A DNA stretch of 64,000 nt from Hofstenia miamia (lineage: Eukaryota > Xenacoelomorpha > Acoela): assembly GCA_004352715.1 (NCBI GenBank), contig SCFE01000036.1, positions 1,835,002 to 1,899,001 on the forward strand, given 5' to 3'. The notes beneath the pieces were generated by a model. It did not search any database. It saw only the letters and a list, made by a program, of their open reading frames with translations, and was not told the origin of the DNA. The number at the start of each line of letters is the position of its first letter. The first letter of the stretch is position 1. Both the position numbers and the translations under genes were made by a program. This document shows positions 1 to 11,205 of the stretch, one piece after another.

Positions 1-31
<31 letters not shown>
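1..31. repeat. (TA)n microsatellite
   Basis: The window opens inside an uninterrupted TA dinucleotide run that abuts the LINE fragment downstream. The run is cut by the window edge, so its full length is unknown. Confidence 0.95.
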
Positions 32-33
<2 letters not shown>

Positions 34-900
34 TCAACTCATCCTGTCCACTGCGATTTTCAACTTTGGTAGTTCTTTGCCGCCAATATTACCTCTGATC
101 TTGAGCTTTTGTCTACTTGGTCTTCTGTTAACCATATTGATTTGAGCCCAACCAAGACTTGTGGTATTTCCTTTTCTGTATCCTTCCCTTCTGATCTTCC
201 TGTGAACTTTCCCCTCATGATACTCATCTTGGAGTTCAACTTGCTGATAACTTAAATTGGTCTCCTCAAAGCTAATTCCTCACTCTTTGCCCTCTTTCGC
301 AATGTTCCCTTTAATTCCACGGCTGCTGTGAAACTCTCTTTGTTCAAGTCCATTCCTCGGGACATTCTTCTCTATGCTTCTCCCTGTTGGTGGCTTTCCC
401 GTTCTTTGTTCCACTCTATGGAACGTTTCCAGAAGCGTGCCTTCAAATGGATCTCTCCCTTGCCATACAAAGAACGCCCGTCTCAAATTCTCCACTCTCC
501 CACTGTCACTTTACTTCCATGTCTGCGATCTCCTCCTGTTCAATCGACTGCTCACTCGCTAATTGGATCTTGATCTTTTTGATTTCATTAAGTTCTCTAA
601 TTCCCGCTCCATTCGTCGTCCCAAGAAACATCGCACCCTTCACTCATTTTTCAATCGTGCTTGTACTGCTGCTAATTTCATCTTGACTCTCAACCGTCCA
701 ACAGCGATTGATTTCTTTTCCCCGCCCATCAAGAAATCTTTGATGTCTTTCCTCTTTGCTGAGCCCTTCTATAACTTTGCCTATTCTTTCATCTTCTCCT
801 ATTTCATTCCTGCGACTGTCACCGCTGTCTTAAAACTTGACTTGTTTTTACCTTTTCTTTGTAGTGTATGCCTTCAGCAGCTAAATAAAGTCATTCATTA
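32..900 (+). mobile_element. Degenerate non-LTR retrotransposon, RT C-terminal part and 3' end
   Basis: Reading across frames gives the order typical of the end of a LINE ORF2. A motif like GVQLADNLNWSP (usually LGV.ID..L.W..H) lies near 230-270, SLFKSIPRDILLYASPCWW near 338-396 and MERFQKRAFKWISPLPYKERPSQI near 418-487. A low-complexity tail into a TA repeat follows. Stops and frameshifts break the frame, so this is a dead copy. The coding strand is C/T-rich, unlike the surrounding AT-rich DNA. Clade is uncertain (Jockey/CR1-like). The 5' part is missing. Confidence 0.7.
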
Positions 901-1917
901 TATATATATATATATATNNNNNNNNNNNNNNNNNNNNNNNNNNNNNNNNNNNNNNNNNNNNNNNNNNNNNNNNNNNNNNNNNNNNNNNNNNNNNNNNNNN
1001 NNNNNNNNNNNNNNNNNNNNNNNNNNNNNNNNNNNNNNNNNNNNNNNNNNNNNNNNNNNNNNNNNNNNNNNNNNNNNNNNNNNNNNNNNNNNNNNNNNNN
1101 NNNNNNNNNNNNNNNNNNNNNNNNNNNNNNNNNNNNNNNNNNNNNNNNNNNNNNNNNNNNNNNNNNNNNNNNNNNNNNNNNNNNNNNNNNNNNNNNNNNN
1201 NNNNNNNNNNNNNNNNNNNNNNNNNNNNNNNNNNNNNNNNNNNNNNNNNNNNNNNNNNNNNNNNNNNNNNNNNNNNNNNNNNNNNNNNNNNNNNNNNNNN
1301 NNNNNNNNNNNNNNNNNNNNNNNNNNNNNNNNNNNNNNNNNNNNNNNNNNNNNNNNNNNNNNNNNNNNNNNNNNNNNNNNNNNNNNNNNNNNNNNNNNNN
1401 NNNNNNNNNNNNNNNNNNNNNNNNNNNNNNNNNNNNNNNNNNNNNNNNNNNNNNNNNNNNNNNNNNNNNNNNNNNNNNNNNNNNNNNNNNNNNNNNNNNN
1501 NNNNNNNNNNNNNNNNNNNNNNNNNNNNNNNNNNNNNNNNNNNNNNNNNNNNNNNNNNNNNNNNNNNNNNNNNNNNNNNNNNNNNNNNNNNNNNNNNNNN
1601 NNNNNNNNNNNNNNNNNNNNNNNNNNNNNNNNNNNNNNNNNNNNNNNNNNNNNNNNNNNNNNNNNNNNNNNNNNNNNNNNNNNNNNNNNNNNNNNNNNNN
1701 NNNNNNNNNNNNNNNNNNNNNNNNNNNNNNNNNNNNNNNNNNNNNNNNNNNNNNNNNNNNNNNNNNNNNNNNNNNNNNNNNNNNNNNNNNNNNNNNNNNN
1801 NNNNNNNNNNNNNNNNNNNNNNNNNNNNNNNNNNNNNNNNNNNNNNNNNNNNNNNNNNNNNNNNNNNNNNNNNNNNNNNNNNNNNNNNNNNNNNNNNNNN
1901 NNNNNNNNNNNNNNNNN
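901..1917. other. TA repeat running into a 1000-base assembly gap
   Basis: A TA run (901-917) is followed by exactly 1000 N (918-1917), a placeholder-sized gap. Apparent open frames through it are artefacts. The preceding repeat probably caused the break. Confidence 0.97.
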
Positions 1918-2175
1918 GATCCGGCAAACTGATAGTCTTGCTTAGGCCCATTTGGAAGAATTTTTCCTAAATACCCAAATGGAATTTCAACAAACTACTT
2001 TTCTCTAAAGTTTAGATGCATAATTTTCAAAATACACAACAGAAGAAAATATATATTATCATATGATTCCAATTTTTGGTGAACTGCCCACATTCGACCA
2101 ATGCATTTTAGGCGCATATCCGAGCCAGATTTCAACTCAAACTAAAATTTAATATTACTTCAAAAGTCATTTATT

Positions 2176-2220
<45 letters not shown>

Positions 2221-3197
2221 CAAGAAATTCCAATGTTTTAAAATTTAATAGTTCATTGAAAAATTATCATTAGATTTCTTGGTGTGTAAGTCCCAAAAAC
2301 ATTCATAAGCACATTGAGTTAAATCATAAAATTATAAGATGTCAGAAAATATCTCAATGAGTACATATTATGTTTCATAACTTTATGTCATTGTTTTACA
2401 TTTGATCTACTTTTTTCGTCTTGTAAAAAGAGAGGCAATTGAGTTAAAAATCATGCAAGAAACGCGTTTTAGCCCTCTTCATCATGTCATGTATCTTCGT
2501 TTAAGTAATCCATGCCATCCTCCTGATATTAGAATGGTAATTATCTAGCTAATCGCAGCATTAAAATTTGCAGGACTTAGATATTTAAGAACTGAAATTG
2601 ATAAATGTGGGAAATTTTCGGAGAGGTGCTATAATTTGAAAGTGAGGTGTTATGAAAATATGAAAGCAAAAAAGAAGGTCTTACGAAACATAGGCGATAA
2701 AGTAGGTGAAATTGTTAAGAAAGTTCTTTGAAGTCGAACTCATTAAATTTTCAAAGTTTTACAGCTATATTTTTCAGATAGCTGATAGATACGTATTGCA
2801 TTTTGGATTCAAAAGATTATTACATCAGAAATTAATAGAGGATGTACTTGGAATCAAAATGTGAAATAATATTATTCCAATTGTTTATAGTATATTGAAT
2901 ATTAATATATTTCATAAAGGCTGCCTTGTTTTAGTAATGTTTCGTTCTAAATCGTATCCCGGTCCTTCCCGTATTATATACTCTCCTTTGTAAGCCTGGA
3001 AGACGGTATTTTGAAAGCAATATTACACAAATAACTGTAAATTCATCCATTTACGACATCACATCAAAATTGTTCTTTAAATTCGAGTTGATGCTTTATA
3101 AATATAAACATGACTTTAATTAAATTTAGAAACTGTTTATATTATATATTATATTGCACTATTATTATTGAGATTTTCAATTATCTATTTTCGCTAG
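1918..3197. other. Non-coding DNA upstream of the tubulin gene, with a TA repeat
   Basis: There is no credible coding sequence. A (TA)n tract lies at about 2178-2219. The tubulin promoter and first exon should lie here or in the gap. The only ATG followed directly by a GT donor that I found in 2.2-3.2 kb is at 2534-2536 (donor from 2537, gtaatt). It would fit an alpha-tubulin gene whose first intron follows the start codon, but this is a weak candidate. Confidence 0.5.
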
Positions 3198-5586
3198 CGT
3201 GAAGTCATCTCAGTTCATGTCGGCCAAGCCGGTGTCCAAATCGGTAATTCCTGTTGGGAGCTATATTGCGCTGAGCATGGTATTCAACCGAATGGGTTTC
3301 TTCTGGAAGGAGGCGAGTCATCTGGTCACGCTATGCAAGACGAGTCGTTCACTACCTTTTTCAGCAACACCGGCAATGGAAAACATGTTCCAAGAGCTGT
3401 TTTTGTGGATCTGGAGCCAACAGTTATCGGTGAGATTTGAACATTCAAATACAGTATATACATGTTGTATGTGTAGGATTCACAGTGATATTATCTTAAA
3501 ATGTTGCATATTCTTTTTTAAAATATATATTTCGTGGCATTCTATGCAGATGTGGAAACCAGTCGACCCGGCCCGCAAGTCGGGCTATCAGGTACTAGTG
3601 GTGCTTGAAAACAATTGTTTGCTTTGGTGACACGTTGCCGTTATCAAATCACCAGACAAGAATACATTCTATAATAAACCAAGTTCTTTGTATTCTGAGT
3701 TAAATATTTTTTCTGACTCCTGATTGTCATTTACTGATCTAAAATATTTGCAAGAAAATCTTTTTCTTGTTTGAATTTTTCAATGCATATTTAGACATTA
3801 TTGAATTATTTTTTATACATTAAAAACCAACTTTTAAACAAGCATTAACCTAAACTTTAAGCTTTTTACTAGTAATATTAACCATAATTTTCTATTTGGA
3901 CCTGTTTAGATTTTTCATTATTGCTATGCAAACTTAAATAATTACTTTTAAAAGCGACCCAAAATTATTTGACTAAAGCGGTTTAAACGTTTGAACTTCA
4001 AAGTTTACACTAGACGTCCCCTGAGCCCTGACTATTTATATCAGGGAAATACACTTCCCATAGAAATCATGGAAACTATAAAATGTAAATTCGAGCTCTA
4101 TTCCCTCACCCAATTTTTCAATAATTGGAGACTTCTGATGTTATTTGAATGTTTCCTGACGCTACATGATTTTGATCCACAGTTTTCTGAATGAGTCTCT
4201 TCTCCTTCTTCTTACATATAGTGTTTGTTATTATTTATTTGCATATATGGGTTTATAAACCAATTTCTGAATAAAGATATTTTTTTCTCTTCTTTAATTT
4301 GATCAGATGCTTCTCAATTAGAAACTTAAGAAATGAATTTACGATATTTAAAAACATATATCATGTTAGGAGGTTGAGAAACGGAAAGGCTAATTTCCCT
4401 TTCAGTGATATAATTTAGTCATATGTTTGGTTTATTTCAAAGTTTTTGTTTAGGGGAAATCAGAACCGGCCAGTATCGTACATTGTTTCATCCGGAGCAA
4501 ATGATAACTGGGAAAGAGGATGCAGCCAATAACTACGCTCGTGGCCACTATACTGTTGGAAAGGAACTCTTGGATAGTGTACTCGATCGTGTGAGAAAAC
4601 TTGCTGATAACTGCAGTGGATTGCAGGGATTTCTAATGTTTCACTCATTTGGAGGTGGTACCGGATCTGGATTTACTTCATTGCTTATGGAGAGGCTTTC
4701 CGTAGATTACGGTAAAAAATCTAAATTGGAGTTTGCAGTATATCCTGCGCCCCAAATTGCTACCGCTGTAGTAGAACCATACAACTCAGTATTAACGACT
4801 CATAACACCCTCGAGCATTCAGATTGCGCTTTTATGGTTGACAATGAGGCCATCTATGACATTTGTCGTCGAAATCTTGGTATCGAACGACCATCATACC
4901 ATAATCTTAACAGATTAGTCGCCCAAGTTGTATCATCTATCACTGCTTCATTGAGATTCGACGGAGCATTGAACGTTGATCTTACAGAATTTCAAACGAA
5001 TTTGGTGCCATATCCACGGATCCATTTTCCTTTAGCAACATATGCACCCATTATATCTGCAGAGAAAGCTTTCCATGAACAGCTTTCTGTATCTGAAATC
5101 ACTAATGCTTGTTTTGAGCCAAGCAACCAAATGGTTAAATGTGATCCACGCCAAGGTAAATACATGGCTTGTTGTATGCTTTACAGAGGAGATGTTGTTC
5201 CCAAAGATGTAAATCATGCAATTGCCGCTATTAAAACGAAAAGAAGTATTCAATTCGTGGATTGGTGTCCAACTGGGTTTAAGATTGGAATAAACTATCA
5301 GGCTCCGACCGTTGTTCCTGGTGCAGACCTTGCAAATGTACAAAGATCTGTGTGCATGTTGAGCAACACTACAGCTATTGCTGATGCGTGGGCACGATTG
5401 GATCATAAGTTCGACCTTATGTACGCCAAACGTGCTTTCGTACATTGGTATGTTGGAGAAGGTATGGAAGAAGGTGAGTTTTCAGAAGCGAGGGAAGACT
5501 TAGCTGGTTTAGAACGAGATTATGAAGAAGTTGGTCTTGAATCAGCAAACGATGAAGTCCTTGATGAAGATCAAGAGGAATATTAG
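3198..5586 (+). CDS. Divergent alpha-tubulin (coding exons 2 and 3; start codon exon upstream)
   Basis: Alpha-tubulin pairs with beta-tubulin to build microtubules. Two exons are clear: 3198-3429 (acceptor TAG, donor gtgaga) and 4454-5586 (acceptor TAG, stop TAG). They join in phase to 454 residues, or 455 with an upstream Met, against about 450 for the family. The exon starts at [12 protein letters not shown], so the start codon must sit on a separate upstream exon, as in many animal alpha-tubulins. The GGGTGSG nucleotide-binding signature, the loop glutamate in [10 protein letters not shown] (Glu254 equivalent), [19 protein letters not shown] and a C-terminal EEY are all present. The residue 34-50 loop is rewritten, about three residues longer, and contains no lysine, so the Lys40 acetylation site is absent. 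VIDE is changed to VIGE at the splice junction. It is probably a tissue-specific isotype. Confidence 0.95.
3430..4453 (+). other. Intron of the alpha-tubulin gene
   Basis: This 1024-bp GT-AG intron (gtgaga ... ttgtttag) joins VDLEPTVI-G to GEIRTGQYR in phase 1. It is AT-rich and I see no gene inside. The short frame at 3991-4194 shows nothing recognisable. Confidence 0.9.
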
Positions 5587-5641
5587 CTGAAAATACAACT
5601 CTTTCAAAAATTTCTATTGCAAAGAGCATAAATATTTCAAA

Positions 5642-5647
5642 AATAAA
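5642..5647 (+). terminator. Likely poly(A) signal of the tubulin gene
   Basis: An AATAAA hexamer lies 56 bases after the tubulin stop codon, a normal distance for cleavage and polyadenylation. In DNA this AT-rich the hexamer is common by chance. Confidence 0.5.
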
Positions 5648-7182
5648 AAAGTCATGTTATACCTAACTATATCTAACGCAAGATTCATAAATAGAACAAA
5701 TTCGTATCAAGGACAAATATTATCTGTTATCTATTTTACTTTTATGTTAACTATGTTGTATTCTATGTCATAAGTTATAGCGCTAAAATTCAAATGGTTC
5801 GAGTAATATCGGAATTTCTATTAATAAAAGAATATCTCAAAGATTCATAAAATCGCAATTCCACTACTTAAATTCGAATTCTTACAGGATATGTGATATG
5901 GAGCAATTAGTAAAGACTAAATTTATGAGATTCTTAAATAGTTCATCCCAGGGCGAAGTTTGCCTACTGCCATAAGGCATGCTGAATGTGATCTTTTAAA
6001 CGGTTTTCAATTTTAAATCGTAAGACATTTTTGCTTTCGATTGAATAAGGTGATCATATAATATATGAATTTTGCTTAGATATCATTGAAAATCCATCTA
6101 GATATGGAAACATAAAGTCTATTCCAATGTTAGTTCTTCCTATATTGATTATATATTTTGCCTTTTTAAATTTATAGACGATGTAAAATTTCTTCATTCT
6201 AAAATTGATAGCATATTTCTAACAATAAAATTTACAAAACGAGGAAAAACAATAGGTTAACATTTCTAAATACAATATTATCAAGAAAATCGACAAAAAT
6301 TGAATTTGAATGGCATGAAAAATCAACTAACCCTGAACTATGAATACCATACAGCTCTTATTGTGGTCCTCAACACAAAACATACATCATGGGAACGTAG
6401 CATTCCGCCCAAATTTTAAGAAACGAAATTGATAGTTTTTTATCAACAAAAGAAAGTGAAACAATGGTTACCTTACATTGAAGAAAATTATAAGTACTTC
6501 AAGACAAAACTAGCAAATTTAAACGGAAACTTAAAGCATTTAATGTAAAAAATATTCAAAGAAACATTAAGCATTTATAAAAATATGGACGTACTTTTAT
6601 TGTTCTTGGAATCATATTTAAACATCACTTGTGATTTGCTTGATGGCTCATACATTGCAGAATTGAAAACTAAAGTTACCAAATAATTGTCATCAATGAA
6701 ATAACAGATACATGTATATGTAAACATAAGCTATTAAATGAACAAAAAGTAGTTAGCATATCGATCACTACAACATAATATTAAGCTTAACCCAATTTTC
6801 AGTAGTGTTACTTTCATTTATCAAATCTATTTATCCGCATTTTTGAACTATTTTATCGAAGCCTGTTAAGAATTTTTAAAATCCTTTTGCATGGACAGAT
6901 CTATGGGGTTGGTCTCGCTCCTGCAATCATGAGGATTTATTCTTGTGCCTGAAGTACATGCAAATGTGAATTTTTTTCAATGAGGAATCTGATTTTCAAA
7001 AGAATATTGAACTCTTTCCATACCTAATGTTCAGCAATGAGTCGGGTACTGAGCGTGGGAATTGTCAGCAAAGCTTAGATTGATTGCTCCATAAATTAAT
7101 AATGTTAATCATCATTCGATTTGAGAAGGATCCAAGACTTTAAGTAAACCCAATGAAATGGTTAGAATTAAATTATCATTAA
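5648..7182. other. Intergenic AT-rich DNA
   Basis: I find no open frame of note, RNA gene or ordered repeat between the tubulin gene and the LINE that follows. Confidence 0.6.
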
Positions 7183-9070
7183 ATGACTGAAGTTAATCAC
7201 CATTTAATTGGAAAGAGAACGAAGGCGTTAAGTGTTGCGAAACAAAGTCTGTTTCAGTTCGGGTTCATGCTAAGCCCATATCCTCACTCACTAACATGTA
7301 TATATATTATTTCAATAACCTATGTATTTCAACTTGTTAGTTTTCCAACATATGTTTCTGGAAACACGTTCGATCTCATATTTTCTGATAATTCCGACCT
7401 GTGTGCTTCAACTATTAATCCTTCTCCCGTCTCATTAGATTTTTATCATTATTTTTCCATTCTCAGCCAGAATTTCGCACAATGTTTAAAAGAAAGAGTT
7501 TTAATATTCTTTAGGAACTATATTTGCCTTGATAATTTATCAAAGCTCATCTTGAGGTTGCATTCTTTCCTGTTCTGATGAATCACTGTAATTCCATCAG
7601 GTCATTCAGAATTTTTTCCTTGCAAACGAAAACTCGTCAAAGGCTACCTTTCTACTACTCTTCTCACTCTGTATATCTTTACAAAAACTTTTCTTCTTTA
7701 ATCGCCCATCTGGTAAGGCTTTTTTCTAAAAAATTTCAGCAATAACTTCAGATTTTTCAGACTCCTTTGAACTTGTAAAAGTTTTCCATATCAATTCCTT
7801 TTCTTGTTCTAATTATATAGATTCTTATCTAAAGGCTCTATCAAAACCTTAATATTTGTCTCCTGCATCATCATATGAAAGAAATTCTTCATCTCAGCAA
7901 AATATTGCTAATCTTTTCAACAAATACTTCTGTTCTGTTTTCGCATATCCACTTACATCTTTTTCTTCAGTTAAATATTCATTAACTTTCATCAATGCTT
8001 CTGATGCTATTTTTAATTCACAAACTCTTCATTCTGTCTATGCATTTCTAATTTCAATTAAATCTCTCACTTGATATAATAACCTAAGCATAATTCTACT
8101 TAAAACCATTGAGTATCAATTGCCGATCCCTTTTTTTCTTTGTTCAGATCAATTATTTTAACATTAACTTATCCTGAATTTAGCATTCCAATTTATAAAC
8201 CAGTAATGAAACTTTCCAAACATTTATGCTCTCTATTCTCTCTCACCTTTCATTAATTTTTAAAAAATTCATCTTCAAGGTAATTTATCCTATTATTCCC
8301 TTTGTCACTGTTTCAATTTGGATTTACTTCTAAAAATGTACGGTTACTTCAATTCTGAAATTTCTTGATTTTGCTTTCAAAATGTTTATTAAAAATTATC
8401 TGTTTCTCACCAATTTATTTAGATTTTAGCAAAGGGTTTAGTAAAGCACCTCATTCCTGTGTTGTTTCCAAAATTGAAAATTCAGGTATTGATTCTGATT
8501 TTGTTAATCTTATTTCCAGTTATTTTTTCTAATCGTTCTCAAGTGATTCGCGTTAGATCTTAGCTTTCTTCTGATTTCTTTTCTCCTGTCCTTCAAAACT
8601 CGATTCTTGCACCAAATCCTTTTCTAATATTTATTGACTATTCCAATAAATGTCTTTCTCTAAACAATATATGCTATGTACGGATGATATCCGATTTCTT
8701 TTTGCAAGCATAGCCGACCTTTAAATTTCTTATGACAATGCATTACAATCGTTTCTGAACAATAAATTTCTTTCAATGCTTCTCTTTGTTTGCACTACAC
8801 GTAATGCTATCCCCTCTTCTATTGCACGATCTATCTTTGAAATATTCCTTAAACTTGAAGTAACTGCTTGAAGAGATGATATTTCTAATAATATATGATG
8901 GGAATTGCATATTTCTCAAAAAATAAAATTGTTATTTTCTGTGTTTTATCTCAATTCTGTAATACCAATGTCTATTCACTCACTATCCAAACAAATATCT
9001 ACTTTTTAAGACTTTCTACTTCTCATCCTTAAGCTATGCCTCACGGTGCTTCATCTTGATTCTTCTTCTG
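7183..9070 (+). mobile_element. Decayed non-LTR retrotransposon (endonuclease to RT)
   Basis: The frames give LINE landmarks in the right order. LVSFPTYVSGNTFDLIFSD with NPSPVSLDFYH (about 7335-7450) resembles the APE endonuclease end (EPTR.SGNTLDLV.TD...SDH). SSSQQNIANLFNKYFCSVF (about 7890-7950) is the pre-RT segment. A DFSKAF.KAPHSCVVSKIENSGIDS-like stretch lies near 8410-8500, followed by a broken V.QNSILAPNPFLIFID and a degraded YADD region near 8670-8690. Many stops and frameshifts make it a pseudoelement. Its C/T-rich coding strand matches the fragment at 32-900, so both may be one family. Ends are not defined. Confidence 0.7.
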
Positions 9071-9791
9071 TCTTAAGAACGGATCGTATACTGCGCTGTG
9101 CTGTTCGTTGGTCTTGTTATTGAAATTCCTAATTTGAAATTCTTCTTTTTCAAGCCAAACTTCTTCCAATACATCTTAACTAAAAATATCTTAATCATAT
9201 TTTCCTTAGCAAATTTCATAATGGGAACTATGACTAAAAAATATGTATCATTTTCCACAAATTTCATTTTTCAACTCTCCTTTAATTCATAAATCAAAAT
9301 CATCCATAATACTTCTTTCCTTCGTATCATTTTTTTAATAATGACATATTTCAAAATAAAAACGCTATCTACTATTCCAAAGTAAAAACTTTCAAATAGT
9401 AGAAGGCTATTGAATTATATAATGAAATTACTACAGAGCAGATATTTGAATTAGATATGTGCCGTACGCAGGGAGGGGACATGGTGGAATCTCTCCCCCC
9501 CCCACCCCTGCCCTGTCAGGTTTTCAAATTTGATTTTGACTGGATAAATCAAAAAAAAATTTGTAAGAATTTGAGAAATTTAAAATCTAGAATCGTGAAA
9601 TGCCTTTTTAGGGTCTGTTTCTCAATATTTTCAAAATTTTTCGAGGGGCTTCGCCCCGAATTGGGTAATGATGATGATGTCCCCCGTCAGAAAATCCATC
9701 GTACGCCTTTTTAGATATTACTATATGGATAAGGGATTTGCAAGAACGTAAGTACAGTACGGGACCAGTATGAGCAGGCTTGCACTCGTTT
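9071..9791. other. Intergenic segment with a C-run and a GC hairpin
   Basis: There is no recognised gene. A short G/C-rich island holds a C-run (9496-9506) and a perfect short hairpin, GGGGC-TTC-GCCCC, near 9644-9656, both unusual in this AT-rich window. The open frame 9457-9714 spans it but shows no family features. Confidence 0.4.
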
Positions 9792-11205
9792 GTTGTGTAC
9801 ACAACACAACGCAACATGTTGTGTTGTGTGGAATTTTAAACTTGTTGTGTGCACAACACAAGATGTTTTGTGGGAAATAATAGTTCCTTTTTACAAAATT
9901 AATAAAAATTTTGTGCATATTTTGCATAGATGTATCAATATTCACGTATTTCTTAACTTGGCATGATGAAAAATGCAGCCTTAGCAAACACATATGAGGT
10001 ACCAAGCACCCATAAAGTGAAATGGGTTTAGATGAAATGGTGAGATTGGGCTGGCCTGGCATTAGTGAAATTATAGTAATGTGTGGACTTTCATTCAGAT
10101 AAACTTTGGCTTATATATAACGTGTAGAGTTAATATTGAACTCTGAACGGACTTGGATTGAGCAGGTCTCGATCTGTGTCAACAATCTGGATCTAACTCT
10201 CGTGGGGCTTCAACCCATGTCTACTTATATTTTTAAGTTTTAAATAATTTAGTCTTCTCACCTGTGTTATTGCTAGTCTTACTCAGCGTTTTTCCTTCCT
10301 TTTAGTTGTAATAAAAATGGAAATTTTGCTAGTGTTGTATGATAAGGAGGATGGTGATGCTCTTTATTCGAAACATTGCTATTGTTTTCATACAAATTAA
10401 TTTCATAAACTGATCGAATATATTCTCGTTTATATTTTTTCTTAAATAATAATTTTTCTAAATGAGACTGGTGTGATAAACTGTCTCATATCTCAGCGAA
10501 ATGCAAAAGGTCATAAATAATCGTAGCTTCTTGGAAACTAGGAGCATTACACAAAAATTTTATTAGTTTTTCACTGTATTATGGAATTATGCAATTCTAT
10601 GCATCTATGAAAATAATTTGATACTTTTTCCTTTTTTTAATTTTGACACCATGACATTTTTAGAAAACGAGTTGTTTTAGGGGACATCTTACAAATGCAA
10701 GCATGAACAATCTCTTGTACAGAGTGATTTTTAATGATGGGACGCAATAAATCTTTAATAGCTCCCTAGTTTTTGAATGGATTTTACTGAACAAAACATT
10801 AAAAAATATTGGAAAATTTTAATGTTGCTTAGTTCTTCTTAAATTCAAAATTTGTCATGTGCTATCCTCCTTAATGTTAACAAGTATTTACCCGAACTAG
10901 CAAACTACTCATTACTGCACTGGTAAGATGTGGTCCAATTTACAGAATTTGTGTTTGGATAGCTGCTTTCAGTTGGTCGGCTTTTGACGGTGAACATTTC
11001 TATTTAGGTATCCCCAAAGGAAAAATCAAAAGGTTATTCAATATCGCAAAGCTTAAAATCAATTTCCGATCATTAAAAATCACCCTGAATATACAATTCC
11101 ATTATGGACATATAAATGTTTCACATTAAGTTCAAACGATAAATCAAATTATCTTTGTTGTGTAATTTATTGCTCTGTTGTGTTGTGTATGTTGTGTGAC
11201 ACAAC
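9792..11205. mobile_element. Possible non-autonomous DNA element bounded by TTGTGT inverted repeats
   Basis: Both ends carry purine/pyrimidine-biased tracts related as imperfect inverted repeats: GTTGTGTACACAACA from 9792, and the reverse complement of the 11181-11205 tract, which begins GTTGTGTCACACAACA. A second near-palindrome lies at about 9840-9861. There is no transposase frame inside, and I could not identify a target-site duplication. It could equally be an accidental pair of simple-sequence tracts. Confidence 0.25.

Noticed and set aside
563-1951. Long open frames on both strands across the first gap
   Set aside because: They consist almost entirely of N-derived X residues; the flanking parts are LINE sequence.
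5032-5445. 137-residue minus-strand frame
   Set aside because: It is antisense to the conserved tubulin exon, whose plus-strand reading is unambiguous.
9073-9292. Overlapping 64-residue frames on both strands
   Set aside because: Phe/Ile/Lys-rich chance frames at the edge of the LINE relic with no motif.
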